Both the position numbers and the translations under genes were made by a program. Shown piece after piece: positions 33,661-41,716 of a DNA stretch of 64,000 nt; within the stretch, counting starts at the first letter, position 1, and every line of letters begins with the position of its first letter. This DNA comes from JAQVIJ01 sp041287365 (GTDB lineage Bacteria > Desulfobacterota > Dissulfuribacteria > Dissulfuribacterales > DYLC01), in the NCBI GenBank assembly GCA_041287365.1, contig JBEULL010000019.1:62001-126000 (forward strand). Reading direction: 5' to 3'. Below the pieces are notes generated by a model. That model saw only the letters and a list, made by a program, of their open reading frames with translations, had not been told where the DNA came from and did not search any database.

Positions 33661-34881
33661 ATGCCATTCAAGAAACAGACCCTCTATTCCTTTTTACGAT
33701 ATATCGGCCCAGGTCTTCTGGTTACAGTGGGTTTTATCGATCCAGGAAATTGGGCATCCAATGTGGCCGCAGGCGCCCAATACGGCTACAGCCTGTTGTG
33801 GATGGTATCCCTTTCCACACTGATGCTCATACTGCTTCAGCACAATGCCGCTCATCTCGGCATAGCCACGGGGCTCTGTCTTTCAGAGGCGGCCAACAGA
33901 TATCTGCCGGTCTGGCTGTCCCGTATCATTTTGTTGACCGCGGTCCTGGCCGCTGTCTCCACCGCCATGGCCGAGATATTGGGCGCAGCCATAGCCCTTC
34001 GCATGCTTTTTCACATCCCTCTTGCAGTTGGAGCGACATTGTCCACCGCACTGGTATTTTATCTGCTTGTAACCAACAGCTACCGGCGTATAGAAAAGCT
34101 CATAATGGGTTTTGTCTCCCTGATAGGACTTTCATTTCTGGTGGAGATACTTCTGGTGCCGGTGGATTGGAACACCTCATTCGTTGCATGGGTTACACCG
34201 GTCATTCCTGAAGGTTCGATGCCCATTGTCATGAGCGTTTTGGGCGCTGTGGTCATGCCACACAATCTCTTTCTGCACTCGGAGATCATTCAGAGCCGGA
34301 AATGGAACCTGGAGGACGAGGCTGTCATAGCACGCCAGATGGATTATGAATTTTTGGATACTCTGGCCTCCATGCTCGTGGGCTGGGCCATCAACAGCGC
34401 TATGATTCTTTTGGCCGCCGCCACATTTTTTCAGACAGGGACACAGGTGACGGATCTGGAACAGGCCGAGCGTCTGTTGCGTCCCATTGCAGGGAATGGG
34501 GCGGCGTGGATATTTGCGCTGGCCCTGCTGTTTGCCGGTATAGCCTCCAGTGTCACCGCCGGCATGGCGGGTGGCAGCATCTATGCAGGTATGTTCGGCA
34601 AGGAATACGATATACAAAACAGGCAGACTCTCTGGGGCTGCGGTATCACACTGCTGGGTGCCCTGGCGGTTATCTTTTTGATATCAGACCCATTCAAGGG
34701 GCTCATCTATTCCCAGATGCTTTTGAGCATTCAACTACCCATAACCATTCTGCTTCAGATATGGCTTACCTCCTCAAAAAATGTCATGGGTAGCCATGCC
34801 AATGGCAGGCTCGAGCTTTTTGCCTTGAGTGTAGTGGCAATGGGAGTGATCGCCTTGAACATCATGCTTTTATTTTCATGA
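33661..34881 (+). CDS. mntH: Nramp-family divalent metal ion transporter
   Basis: Nramp proteins import manganese or iron with protons. The 406-residue protein has about 11 membrane helices. The helix 1 motif DPGNWASNVAAG holds the Asp and Asn metal ligands, and helix 6 has VVMPHNLFLHSE (the MPH motif), in which the Met ligand supports transition-metal selectivity. GAGG lies five bases before the ATG. No MntR gene is adjacent. Manganese versus iron preference cannot be decided from the sequence. Confidence 0.93.
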   Translation: MPFKKQTLYSFLRYIGPGLLVTVGFIDPGNWASNVAAGAQYGYSLLWMVSLSTLMLILLQHNAAHLGIATGLCLSEAANRYLPVWLSRIILLTAVLAAVSTAMAEILGAAIALRMLFHIPLAVGATLSTALVFYLLVTNSYRRIEKLIMGFVSLIGLSFLVEILLVPVDWNTSFVAWVTPVIPEGSMPIVMSVLGAVVMPHNLFLHSEIIQSRKWNLEDEAVIARQMDYEFLDTLASMLVGWAINSAMILLAAATFFQTGTQVTDLEQAERLLRPIAGNGAAWIFALALLFAGIASSVTAGMAGGSIYAGMFGKEYDIQNRQTLWGCGITLLGALAVIFLISDPFKGLIYSQMLLSIQLPITILLQIWLTSSKNVMGSHANGRLELFALSVVAMGVIALNIMLLFS

Positions 34882-35044
34882 CTCATCAAATAATCCTTGC
34901 TTTTATTGGAAAGCATGTTTTAATTAAAAACGTTTGTTGATGGTAAGATTACATTTCTAAAAATGATTATTCGTTTTTCGACTGTAACTTTCCGCCACTG
35001 ACAGAAAAAAGGCCAAAGGCCAAAAGTAAAAGGAGTAGTAAAAG

Positions 35045-35245
35045 ATGTCTGAAGGTACAGTAAAGTGGTTCAACGATGCAAAGGGGTTCGGGTTTATTCA
35101 GCAGGACAATGGCAAGGATGTATTCGTTCATCATTCTGCCATAAAGGCCGACGGGTTCAAGACCCTTACCGAGGGTGCCCGCGTGAGTTTTGATGTTGTG
35201 GAGGGCCCCAAAGGTCTGGCCGCGCAGAATGTGGTGCAGTTATAA
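35045..35245 (+). CDS. cspA: Cold shock domain protein
   Basis: The 66-residue protein is a single cold shock domain that binds single-stranded RNA and DNA. RNP1 (KGFGFI) and RNP2 (VFVHHSAI) are intact, and GTVKWFNDAKG opens the protein. It has an AAAGGAG site and its own terminator at 35277. The 163-base upstream gap is AT-rich with a small GGCC-AAA-GGCC hairpin near 35012; long leaders are common for this family, but I see no clear cold-box. Without expression data it could be a constitutive family member. Confidence 0.96.
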   Translation: MSEGTVKWFNDAKGFGFIQQDNGKDVFVHHSAIKADGFKTLTEGARVSFDVVEGPKGLAAQNVVQL

Positions 35246-35276
35246 CTTAGTTGTAACACATTAGGTTTCAATCAAG

Positions 35277-35307
35277 ACGCCCTGTCAACAGGGCGTTTTT
35301 TATTTTT
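35277..35307 (+). terminator. Rho-independent terminator of cspA
   Basis: An 8-base stem, ACGCCCTG/CAGGGCGT with loop TCAA, is followed directly by TTTTTATTTTT. It ends the cspA transcript 31 bases after the stop codon. The ligA gene on the other strand ends just beyond it at 35323. Confidence 0.9.
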
Positions 35308-35322
35308 AAGCTTTTTTTATCA

Positions 35323-37362
35323 TTATTGCAGCAGATTTAGAAATTCCTCTTCATTCAGCACTGTTATGCCTATCTCATTGGCCTTATCGAATTTTGAACC
35401 TGGTTTTTCTCCGACTATCAAATAATCCACCTGCCTGCTGATCTGATTGACCACCACGCCGCCTTTTGCCTCTACCATCCTTTTGGCGTCTTCTCTTGTC
35501 ATGTTGCTCAGTGTGCCTGTGAACAGGAAGCGCTTGCCTTTGATGGGGTTGGGTTGTTCTAATGAACTGTCGAGTGCTTCAGCTTTGTGCATAGTGATTC
35601 CGTGCCCTATAAGTCTGTTAAGCAGACGCAGGTTTTCAGTATCCCTGAACCAGCTCGATACCGCTGTCGCTACCTCTGAACCTATTCCCTTGATCTGCAT
35701 CAATCTTTCCGCATTCGCCTCTTGTAATGCCTCAATATCAGGGAAGTTGGCCGCTAAAAGCTGTGCCATTCCCTCTCCTACATGACGAATACCAAGCCCG
35801 TAAAGAAGCCGAGAGAATGTGTTTTTTTTGCTGTTTTCTATGGCATTCAACAGATTTTGAGAGGATTTTTCCGCAAAACCTTCCAAAGAGAGCAGGTCCT
35901 CTTTTTTGAGCTCATACAGGTCTGCTATGTCTCGTACGAGCCCTGCCTCCACGAGCTGCATGACGATGCGATGCCCCAGACCATCGATATTCATGGCGCC
36001 TTTGGATGCAAAGTGTGTGATGGAACGGATGAGCCTGGGCTGGCAGTCAGAATTCGGGCATCGCCACACCGCCTCTCCCTCTCTTTTGACCAGCGGGGTA
36101 TGGCAGATAGGGCAGTTTTTAGGCATGATAAACGGCTGTTCGGTTCCTGTCCTTCTTGCCTTGATGGGCTCTACCACTTCGGGTATGACATCACCCGCCC
36201 TGCGCACATACACCCAATCGCCTATGCGAATGTCCTTTCGAGCAATCTCATCCTCGTTGTGCAGGGTAGCCCGATTTACCGTCACTCCTCCCACTCTTAC
36301 GGGTTCCATGATGGCTACGGGCGTGACAGCACCAGTCCTTCCAACGCTCAGTTGAATGTCTTTGATGCGCGTCACCGCCAATTCCGCTGCAAATTTATAG
36401 GCTATGGCCCAGCGAGGGCTGCGTGCCTTGGTGCCCAGAAACTTCTGAAGACTTAAATCGTTCACCTTTATGACCACGCCATCTATTTCATAAGAGAGAT
36501 CATTTCGAATTGCGGTCATTTTTTTGTGATATTCTATGGCCTCTTCGATAGTCTTGACCTGTTGAATCAATGGATTGACCTTGAGTCCCAGTGATTTGAG
36601 GTATTGCAGCACTTCCCATTGAGTGTGAAGTTCAGGGAATGGTTGAATGTCTCCGATGCCATAAAAAAAGATGTCTAGCGGCCTTTGAGCCGTGATACGC
36701 GAGTCCAACTGCCTCAGGCTTCCTGCTGCTGCGTTTCGCGGGTTGGCAAAGGCTGGTTCACTGTTGCGGAGACGTTCTTCATTGTATTTCCTGAATGCCT
36801 GTTTGTGCATGAAGACCTCGCCCCTGGCCTCCAATCTTTGAGGAACGGACGTGTCTTGAGGTGAGTTTAGCCTTAAGGGCACGGCCTTTATGGTTTTGAT
36901 ATTGGCCGTGACATCCTCTCCGACATAGCCGTCGCCGCGTGTGGATGCCTTGGTCAATATGCCGTTTTCATAGACTATTTCCACTGCAAGACCGTCCATC
37001 TTGGGTTCAACGGTAAATGTGATTCCGCTACTTTTATCACTCAATGCCTTTTGAATGCGGTTTCCAAAATCTCTGACCTCTGCCGGGCTGAAGGCATCGT
37101 CCAGACTGAGCATGGGGATTGAATGGCTCACTTGAGCGAAGCGTTCAGAAGGCCTGGCGCCTACCCGTTGCGTGGGAGAATCCGGTGAGATGTATTGAGG
37201 GAATTGCGCCTCGAGGCGAGACAGTTCGTGCATCATGGCATCATAGGCCTCGTCCGTGATGGCAGGTGCATCCAATACATAGTAGAGGTAATTGTGCCGT
37301 TCTATCTCACGTCTCAGCCAGTCGATGCGTTTTTTTATGTCAGGACTTTCCAGTGTTGTCAT
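35323..37362 (-). CDS. ligA: NAD-dependent DNA ligase
   Basis: LigA seals nicks in DNA using NAD. The 679-residue protein has domain Ia (HNYLYYVLDAPAITDEAYD), the adenylated Lys at about 121 in KMDG, the OB domain, a C4 zinc finger (CPICHTPL and CPNSDC), four helix-hairpin-helix motifs, and a C-terminal BRCT domain (FLFTGTLSNMTRED, about 598-679). Its length is normal. It is transcribed away from prfC, leaving a 311-base interval that I discuss under the prfC leader. Confidence 0.98.
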   Translation of the reverse strand: MTTLESPDIKKRIDWLRREIERHNYLYYVLDAPAITDEAYDAMMHELSRLEAQFPQYISPDSPTQRVGARPSERFAQVSHSIPMLSLDDAFSPAEVRDFGNRIQKALSDKSSGITFTVEPKMDGLAVEIVYENGILTKASTRGDGYVGEDVTANIKTIKAVPLRLNSPQDTSVPQRLEARGEVFMHKQAFRKYNEERLRNSEPAFANPRNAAAGSLRQLDSRITAQRPLDIFFYGIGDIQPFPELHTQWEVLQYLKSLGLKVNPLIQQVKTIEEAIEYHKKMTAIRNDLSYEIDGVVIKVNDLSLQKFLGTKARSPRWAIAYKFAAELAVTRIKDIQLSVGRTGAVTPVAIMEPVRVGGVTVNRATLHNEDEIARKDIRIGDWVYVRRAGDVIPEVVEPIKARRTGTEQPFIMPKNCPICHTPLVKREGEAVWRCPNSDCQPRLIRSITHFASKGAMNIDGLGHRIVMQLVEAGLVRDIADLYELKKEDLLSLEGFAEKSSQNLLNAIENSKKNTFSRLLYGLGIRHVGEGMAQLLAANFPDIEALQEANAERLMQIKGIGSEVATAVSSWFRDTENLRLLNRLIGHGITMHKAEALDSSLEQPNPIKGKRFLFTGTLSNMTREDAKRMVEAKGGVVVNQISRQVDYLIVGEKPGSKFDKANEIGITVLNEEEFLNLLQ

Positions 37363-37555
37363 ACCCGTTCGATTACTTTTTTAAGGTTGTTTCGTGCATC
37401 AGAAAAAGTCACTATACGCGGGACGAGAGCTCCTTCAATGAGTGTGCTATTCATTGTACAAGTTTAAGGCATGGCGGAATCCATTACAAGTCGTTTACAA
37501 AGGTAATGTCTTCGGCTTTTACAATTTTTAGAATAGAACAGCTTATGTCATCTTC

Positions 37556-37584
37556 TGGACATTCTATGTATTTTGCACTATAAT
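37556..37584 (+). promoter_or_regulatory. Sigma-70 promoter before prfC
   Basis: TGGACA at 37556-37561 and a perfect TATAAT at 37579-37584 are 17 bases apart. The start of transcription would be near 37591, giving a leader of about 83 bases before the prfC ATG at 37674. The rest of the 37363-37555 interval shows no gene or clear signal on either strand. Confidence 0.65.
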
Positions 37585-37618
37585 TCAAAAATCAAAAAGC
37601 AGGCGTTTTATTTGATGG

Positions 37619-37648
37619 CAAGGGCGCGAAATGGCGCCCTTGTTTTTT
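37619..37648 (+). terminator. Intrinsic terminator inside the prfC leader (candidate attenuator)
   Basis: A 9-base GC-rich stem, CAAGGGCGC/GCGCCCTTG with loop GAAATG, is followed immediately by six T. No plus-strand gene lies upstream that it could terminate, because ligA is on the other strand. It sits between the promoter at 37556 and the prfC start codon, 26 bases before it. It should release most transcripts as an RNA of about 58 bases unless something allows read-through. Confidence 0.7.
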
Positions 37649-37673
37649 GAGCTTACTTCTATCGTTAACGGGA

Positions 37674-39269
37674 ATGAACACATTGCAGAATCAACTTCAA
37701 AGAGAGATACAACGCAGACGAACATTCGGCATTATAAGCCATCCGGATGCCGGAAAGACTACACTTACAGAAAAATTATTGCTATTTGGCGGCGCCATTC
37801 AAATGGCCGGAGCAGTCAAGGCCCGCAAGGCATCCAGGCACGCCTTGAGTGATTGGATGGCCATCGAAAAGGAGAGGGGTATCTCGGTCACCACATCCGT
37901 CATGAGTTTTCCTTATCGCGACAAGGAAATCAATCTGCTGGACACCCCCGGTCATCAGGACTTTTCAGAGGATACCTATCGTGTGCTCACTGCCGTGGAC
38001 AGTGCATTGATGGTTATAGACAGCGCAAAGGGTGTGGAGGCTCAGACTCGAAAGCTCATGGAGGTCTGCCGAATGCGCAGCACGCCCATTATCACCTTCA
38101 TCAACAAGCTCGACAGAGAGGGTGAGGGGCCGCTGGACCTTCTGGCCGATATAGAGGAAAAATTAAACATAGAATGCGCGCCACTTTCGTGGCCAATCGG
38201 CATGGGTAAGGGTTTCAAAGGTGTTTACAACCTTTACCGTAAGGAATTGCACCTGTTCACGCCGGGTTCTGAGACCTTACCTCAGGATGGAATCGTGATA
38301 AAAGACCTGTCTGATTCTCTGCTGGATAGCCTGATCGGAAGCGACGCAGCTCAGCTTCGCGAGGAGATAGCCCTGGTGCAGGGGGCTACCAAACCTTTTG
38401 ACATGAATGAATACCTGCATGCCAGGCAGACGCCTGTTTTTTTCGGCAGCGCCATCAACAACTTCGGTGTCAGAGAACTTCTGGATGCCCTTGTGGATCT
38501 GGCACCGGCTCCCGGCAATAGATTCGCTGTAACCCGCATGGTTTCCCCTGACGAACAGGAATTTTCAGGCTTCGTTTTCAAGATTCAGGCCAATATGAAT
38601 CCGGCGCACCGGGACAGGATCGTGTTTTTCCGTATCTGCTCGGGCATATTCAGGCGAGGTATGAAGGTCATTCACCATCGAACCGGCAAGGAGATATCCT
38701 TGGCCAATGCGACCATCTTCATGGCCCAGGATCGCAAAAATGTGGAGGAGGCCTATCCAGGTGATATAATCGGCATCTACAACCACGGCACCATCAAGAT
38801 AGGCGATACTTTTACAGAAAAAGAGCCGCTCAAATTCACAGGCATACCCAATTTCGCGCCGGAACATTTCATGAAGGTTGTACTTAAAAATCCCATGAAA
38901 ATCAAGCAATTACACAAGGGGTTGGTGCAGCTGGCCGAGGAAGGCGCTGTGCAGCTCTTTCAGCCTGTTCTTGGCAGCGGTTACATTCTGGGCGCTGTGG
39001 GCGTGTTGCAGTTCGATGTGACCATGAATAGACTCAAGGCCGAATACGGAGTGGACGCGGTGTATGAGCCTGTGGAATATGCCACCGCGCGCTGGGTCTC
39101 ATGCGCGGATCGGAAGAAACTCGAGGAATTCAAGACCAGGAACCAGAGCAATCTGGCCATCGATGCAGAAGGGCACCTGGCGTTTTTGGCGGCAAGCGAA
39201 TGGAAACTCGGTCGCGCCATGGAACTGTTTCCTGACATAGTTTTTCATAAGACGAGAGAGTATGTATGA
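37674..39269 (+). CDS. prfC: Peptide chain release factor 3
   Basis: RF3 is a GTPase that recycles RF1 and RF2 from the ribosome after termination. The product (531 residues) has the G1 motif SHPDAGKTTLTEKLLLFGG, switch region RGISVTTSVMSF, G3 LDTPGHQDFSEDT and G4 NKLDREG, followed by the translation-factor beta-barrel and C-terminal domain. I chose the ATG at 37674 (MNTLQNQLQREIQRRRTFG), which matches the family start; a TTG at 37647 would overlap the terminator. The ribosome-binding site is weak (GGGA). Together with prfB this gives the window two of the three release factors. Confidence 0.96.
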   Translation: MNTLQNQLQREIQRRRTFGIISHPDAGKTTLTEKLLLFGGAIQMAGAVKARKASRHALSDWMAIEKERGISVTTSVMSFPYRDKEINLLDTPGHQDFSEDTYRVLTAVDSALMVIDSAKGVEAQTRKLMEVCRMRSTPIITFINKLDREGEGPLDLLADIEEKLNIECAPLSWPIGMGKGFKGVYNLYRKELHLFTPGSETLPQDGIVIKDLSDSLLDSLIGSDAAQLREEIALVQGATKPFDMNEYLHARQTPVFFGSAINNFGVRELLDALVDLAPAPGNRFAVTRMVSPDEQEFSGFVFKIQANMNPAHRDRIVFFRICSGIFRRGMKVIHHRTGKEISLANATIFMAQDRKNVEEAYPGDIIGIYNHGTIKIGDTFTEKEPLKFTGIPNFAPEHFMKVVLKNPMKIKQLHKGLVQLAEEGAVQLFQPVLGSGYILGAVGVLQFDVTMNRLKAEYGVDAVYEPVEYATARWVSCADRKKLEEFKTRNQSNLAIDAEGHLAFLAASEWKLGRAMELFPDIVFHKTREYV

Positions 39270-39304
39270 TTGCCAGGCCATTGTGTATGACCTGGCAATT
39301 TTTC
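39270..39304 (+). terminator. Rho-independent terminator of prfC
   Basis: An 8-base stem, TTGCCAGG/CCTGGCAA, with a 13-base loop is followed by five T, then CGAG. It lies at the prfC stop, and its 3' end AATTTTTCGAG repeats the box found at the end of the structured repeat near 18125 and its remnant at 9474. Confidence 0.75.
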
Positions 39305-39320
39305 GAGAAACACCGATAGA

Positions 39321-39884
39321 TTATTTCTGAGACGGTTTTCCGAAGGAGCGTTCAAACAGCTCTTTGATGGCTGCCTTGCCCTGTTCGGTGAGATGGCGTG
39401 TGCCTGTTCCGGCAAATGTCCTGTGGCAGATGATGGGCAGGTCCTTGAACCACTGGACTCCGTTCCATGAGAACCACTCGTTTTCGCCCTGATCGAATAC
39501 ACTCACCGGTCTGCCGAAGAATTTGGCCAGCTCCACCGCCCAGCCTGTGCCGCCCTTTACGGTCTTGTCCGGTTGTATCCAGCCCACGGCAAACACTTGA
39601 TGACCTTTGTTCACCATGTGAAAGATGGACTGAATTACATTGCGTATCTTCTCAGCCTCGGCATAGGTGCGCCCCATTCGGCTCGATACAATGGCCATGC
39701 TTACGTCACCTTGCTTCAATTCTTCATCGGTCAGGACATATATGTCCTTTGTCCGTTCCATCTGATGGCCTTTGTAAGAGAAATTGACCTCTTTGATGTT
39801 CCATCGTTCGGCATTGATTCCAAATTCCGCCTCTGCTCCCTTCATGCCTCCGCTGTAGAGCGTGCAGTGAGATGGATTGAGCAT
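39321..39884 (-). CDS. Conserved hypothetical protein, SLOG/LOG-like Rossmann fold suspected
   Basis: I do not recognise a characterised family for this 187-residue protein. It starts TLYSGGMKGAEAEFGINAER, a glycine-rich nucleotide-binding-like turn after a first strand. Later it has TYAEAEKIRNVIQSI and FAVGWIQPDKTVKGGTGWAV, with another Gly-Gly-Thr-Gly turn. This pattern recalls the SLOG/LOG-DprA superfamily of nucleotide-processing proteins, but that is a guess from fold-like features. The start has a perfect AGGAGG site. It is the last gene of the operon that contains the XTP pyrophosphatase, which makes a nucleotide substrate plausible. It is convergent with prfC. Confidence 0.75.
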   Translation of the reverse strand: MLNPSHCTLYSGGMKGAEAEFGINAERWNIKEVNFSYKGHQMERTKDIYVLTDEELKQGDVSMAIVSSRMGRTYAEAEKIRNVIQSIFHMVNKGHQVFAVGWIQPDKTVKGGTGWAVELAKFFGRPVSVFDQGENEWFSWNGVQWFKDLPIICHRTFAGTGTRHLTEQGKAAIKELFERSFGKPSQK

Positions 39885-39897
39885 GTTCCCTCCTGAG

Positions 39898-40074
39898 TTA
39901 TTGTTTTTCTTCGGTTACTGCATGTTGTTTGAGTTCCAATAATTTATTATAAACGGTTTCCAGAAAATCCGCTATCTGCCCATGTTTGTTTTCGCCGGAT
40001 TGCGCGTAGCTTTTAGCGATTTCAACTGTCTGCCGCAGGCATTCTTCCTTGTCATAGGTTTGAAGTTTGTTCAT
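39898..40074 (-). CDS. Small acidic/helical protein, 58 residues, unknown
   Basis: The frame starts MNKLQTYDKEECLRQTVEIA and ends ELKQHAVTEEKQ. Its ATG overlaps the stop of the XTP pyrophosphatase gene as ATGA, and its stop is followed 13 bases later by the next gene, so it fits exactly into the operon. The sequence is mostly helix-forming with one Cys, no membrane segment and no known motif that I can name. I infer a real gene from the exact overlap and the lack of an alternative use for the space. It may be a partner of the SLOG-like protein downstream. Confidence 0.75.
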   Translation of the reverse strand: MNKLQTYDKEECLRQTVEIAKSYAQSGENKHGQIADFLETVYNKLLELKQHAVTEEKQ

Positions 40075-40685
40075 GCTTCGTTACCCCCTGTTTCCTTCAA
40101 AAAAACGGGCAGGATATCTTTCAATTTTTCTAATGCCATTGCCCTGTGACTGATGGAGTTTTTTATAGCTGGTTTCAGGTTAGCCATGGTACAATTTCTA
40201 TCAGTCAGAAAAAATATTGGATCATAGCCAAAACCATAAGAACCGTTAGGTTCAAGGGCTATTGCGCCTTCACATATACCTTCTGTGGTGATGTGACGAC
40301 CATCAGGTGTGCATACGGCTATAACACACCTGAATCTGGCTGTTCGTTTCTCCATTGGCAGTCCATTCAGCGTTTTCAGCAATTTTTGGATGTTTTCGTG
40401 GTCGGTGGCCATTTCTCCCGCATATCTGGCGGAATGTATGCCTGGAGCGCCGTTCAAGGCGTCAACTTCCAGTCCCGAGTCATCGGCAATGGCAGTTATG
40501 CCTGTGTGTTTTGCGATAGCGTCGGCCTTTTTCAAGGCATTTTCCTGAAAACTGCAACCATCTTCCAATACATCAGGCATATCGGGGACATCTTCAAGAG
40601 ACAGAAGTTCAATGGGCATGCCCTGCACTAACGCCTGGAATTCCTTGATTTTGCCTTTGTTTTTCGTGGCCAGGATCATCTTCAT
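40071..40685 (-). CDS. XTP/dITP pyrophosphatase (non-canonical purine NTPase)
   Basis: The RdgB/HAM1-family enzyme hydrolyses XTP, ITP and dITP to monophosphates and so keeps deaminated purines out of DNA and RNA. The 204-residue protein has ILATKNKGKIKEFQ at the start, the catalytic ADDSGLEVDALNGAPG, ARYAGE, GFGYDPIFF and the C-terminal SHRA motif. Its start overlaps the end of the polyferredoxin gene (ATGA) and its stop overlaps the next small gene. Usual symbols are rdgB, xtp or yggV. Confidence 0.96.
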   Translation of the reverse strand: MKMILATKNKGKIKEFQALVQGMPIELLSLEDVPDMPDVLEDGCSFQENALKKADAIAKHTGITAIADDSGLEVDALNGAPGIHSARYAGEMATDHENIQKLLKTLNGLPMEKRTARFRCVIAVCTPDGRHITTEGICEGAIALEPNGSYGFGYDPIFFLTDRNCTMANLKPAIKNSISHRAMALEKLKDILPVFLKETGGNEA

Positions 40686-41575
40686 GTATTAGTCCTTGAT
40701 ATGTTGTCCGATGTTATTGCTTTTGATTTCATGCTTCCAACGGAGATGGAGACGGCGTCCGATGGACAGATGCTGTAGCACTTCATGCAGCGAATGCAGG
40801 CATGTGTGTTTATGGAATCAGCGCCGTTGAAAAACGATACCCCTGTGGGACAGATTTTGAAACATGTCTTACAATTCACACAGGCACGTTCATGAAATTC
40901 CAGCCGTATAAAACTCGTTTTATTGAAAAGGCCGTAGATGGCCCCTAGGGGGCAGACAACCCTGCAAAAGAAACGTGAGATGAAGACACACAGCCCCAGG
41001 ATTATAACCAGCAGAATGATTTTATTGAAAAAGAGGGCGCCTATCATCTGTTTGAGGTCAGGCGCTAGTACCATAAGCGGCAGACCTGCCTCAAGCGTGC
41101 CCGCAGGACAGATGTATTTGCAGAACCACAATGACCCATATCCGGATTCGTCGACTATCAGAACGGGCAGCAACAATACAAAAAATATCAAAAATACGTA
41201 CGGGCCAAAACGCATCGCCCGCGGCAGACTGAGTTTTTTTGTGGGAATGCGATATATCCATTCCTGCAGAAAACCGAATGGGCACAGCCATCCACAGGGT
41301 ATTCTACCGAGAAAAGCACCTGTCAGACCTAGAAGGCCTATAATATACGCCCCGAAGTGCCCGAAAGGAAGACCCATTCGCAGGGTGGTTGCAAAATTCT
41401 GAAGGGCGCCCACAGGACAGGCAAAGGCTGCCGCAGGACAGGAATAACAATTGAGGCCAGGAAAGCAGACCGCTTTCAGCGGACCTTGATATATGGGGGT
41501 ATTTCCAAGAAACAGCCAGTAGGAATTGGCCAGAAGCGTGGAAAGCCATTGTGTCAGGCGTCTGCGTCTTTTCAT
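40682..41575 (-). CDS. NapH-like membrane polyferredoxin (4Fe-4S)
   Basis: The 297-residue inner-membrane protein has about four or five helices. Cytoplasmic Cys motifs of the NapH/MauN/YccM type (CYSCPAAAFACPVGA, CGWLCPFG, CKYICPAG, CRVVCPLG) are followed by a C-terminal double 4Fe-4S ferredoxin domain with CVNCKTCFKICP and CIRCMKCYSICP. Such proteins move electrons from or to the quinone pool. No nap, nos or mau genes surround it. It overlaps the small CxxC peptide gene before it (TGATG) and the XTP pyrophosphatase after it. The electron partner is unknown. Confidence 0.88.
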   Translation of the reverse strand: MKRRRRLTQWLSTLLANSYWLFLGNTPIYQGPLKAVCFPGLNCYSCPAAAFACPVGALQNFATTLRMGLPFGHFGAYIIGLLGLTGAFLGRIPCGWLCPFGFLQEWIYRIPTKKLSLPRAMRFGPYVFLIFFVLLLPVLIVDESGYGSLWFCKYICPAGTLEAGLPLMVLAPDLKQMIGALFFNKIILLVIILGLCVFISRFFCRVVCPLGAIYGLFNKTSFIRLEFHERACVNCKTCFKICPTGVSFFNGADSINTHACIRCMKCYSICPSDAVSISVGSMKSKAITSDNISRTNT

Positions 41576-41706
41576 CAGCCGATTCCAATACAGTCAAGAC
41601 AGATGGTAGTGGCCTTTTTTAAGACCTTCAGCGGCTCTCCTATGGAAATGCCGTATAACATCAGAATGCTGAAGAGAATTATGAGAAAACCGGTGATGCG
41701 CTTCAT
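41575..41706 (-). CDS. 43-residue membrane peptide ending CLDCIGIG (CD1871A-like CxxC family)
   Basis: The frame encodes MKRITGFLIILFSILMLYG followed by a short linker and ends TICLDCIGIG. One membrane helix (or uncleaved signal) covers residues 5-22, and the C-terminus carries a CxxC. The ending matches the small CD1871A family of CxxC proteins known from NCBI annotation, whose role is not established. The stop overlaps the polyferredoxin start as TGATG, so the peptide is translationally coupled to it. It begins ten bases after the thiamine-binding-like gene. The ribosome-binding site is weak. I infer a redox or cluster-related role with the polyferredoxin. Confidence 0.8.
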   Translation of the reverse strand: MKRITGFLIILFSILMLYGISIGEPLKVLKKATTICLDCIGIG

Positions 41707-41716
41707 GGGATGGGTC

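Noticed and set aside
37647..37673. TTG at 37647 as the start of prfC
   Set aside because: It overlaps the T run of the leader terminator and adds residues not found in the family; the ATG at 37674 gives the normal N-terminus.
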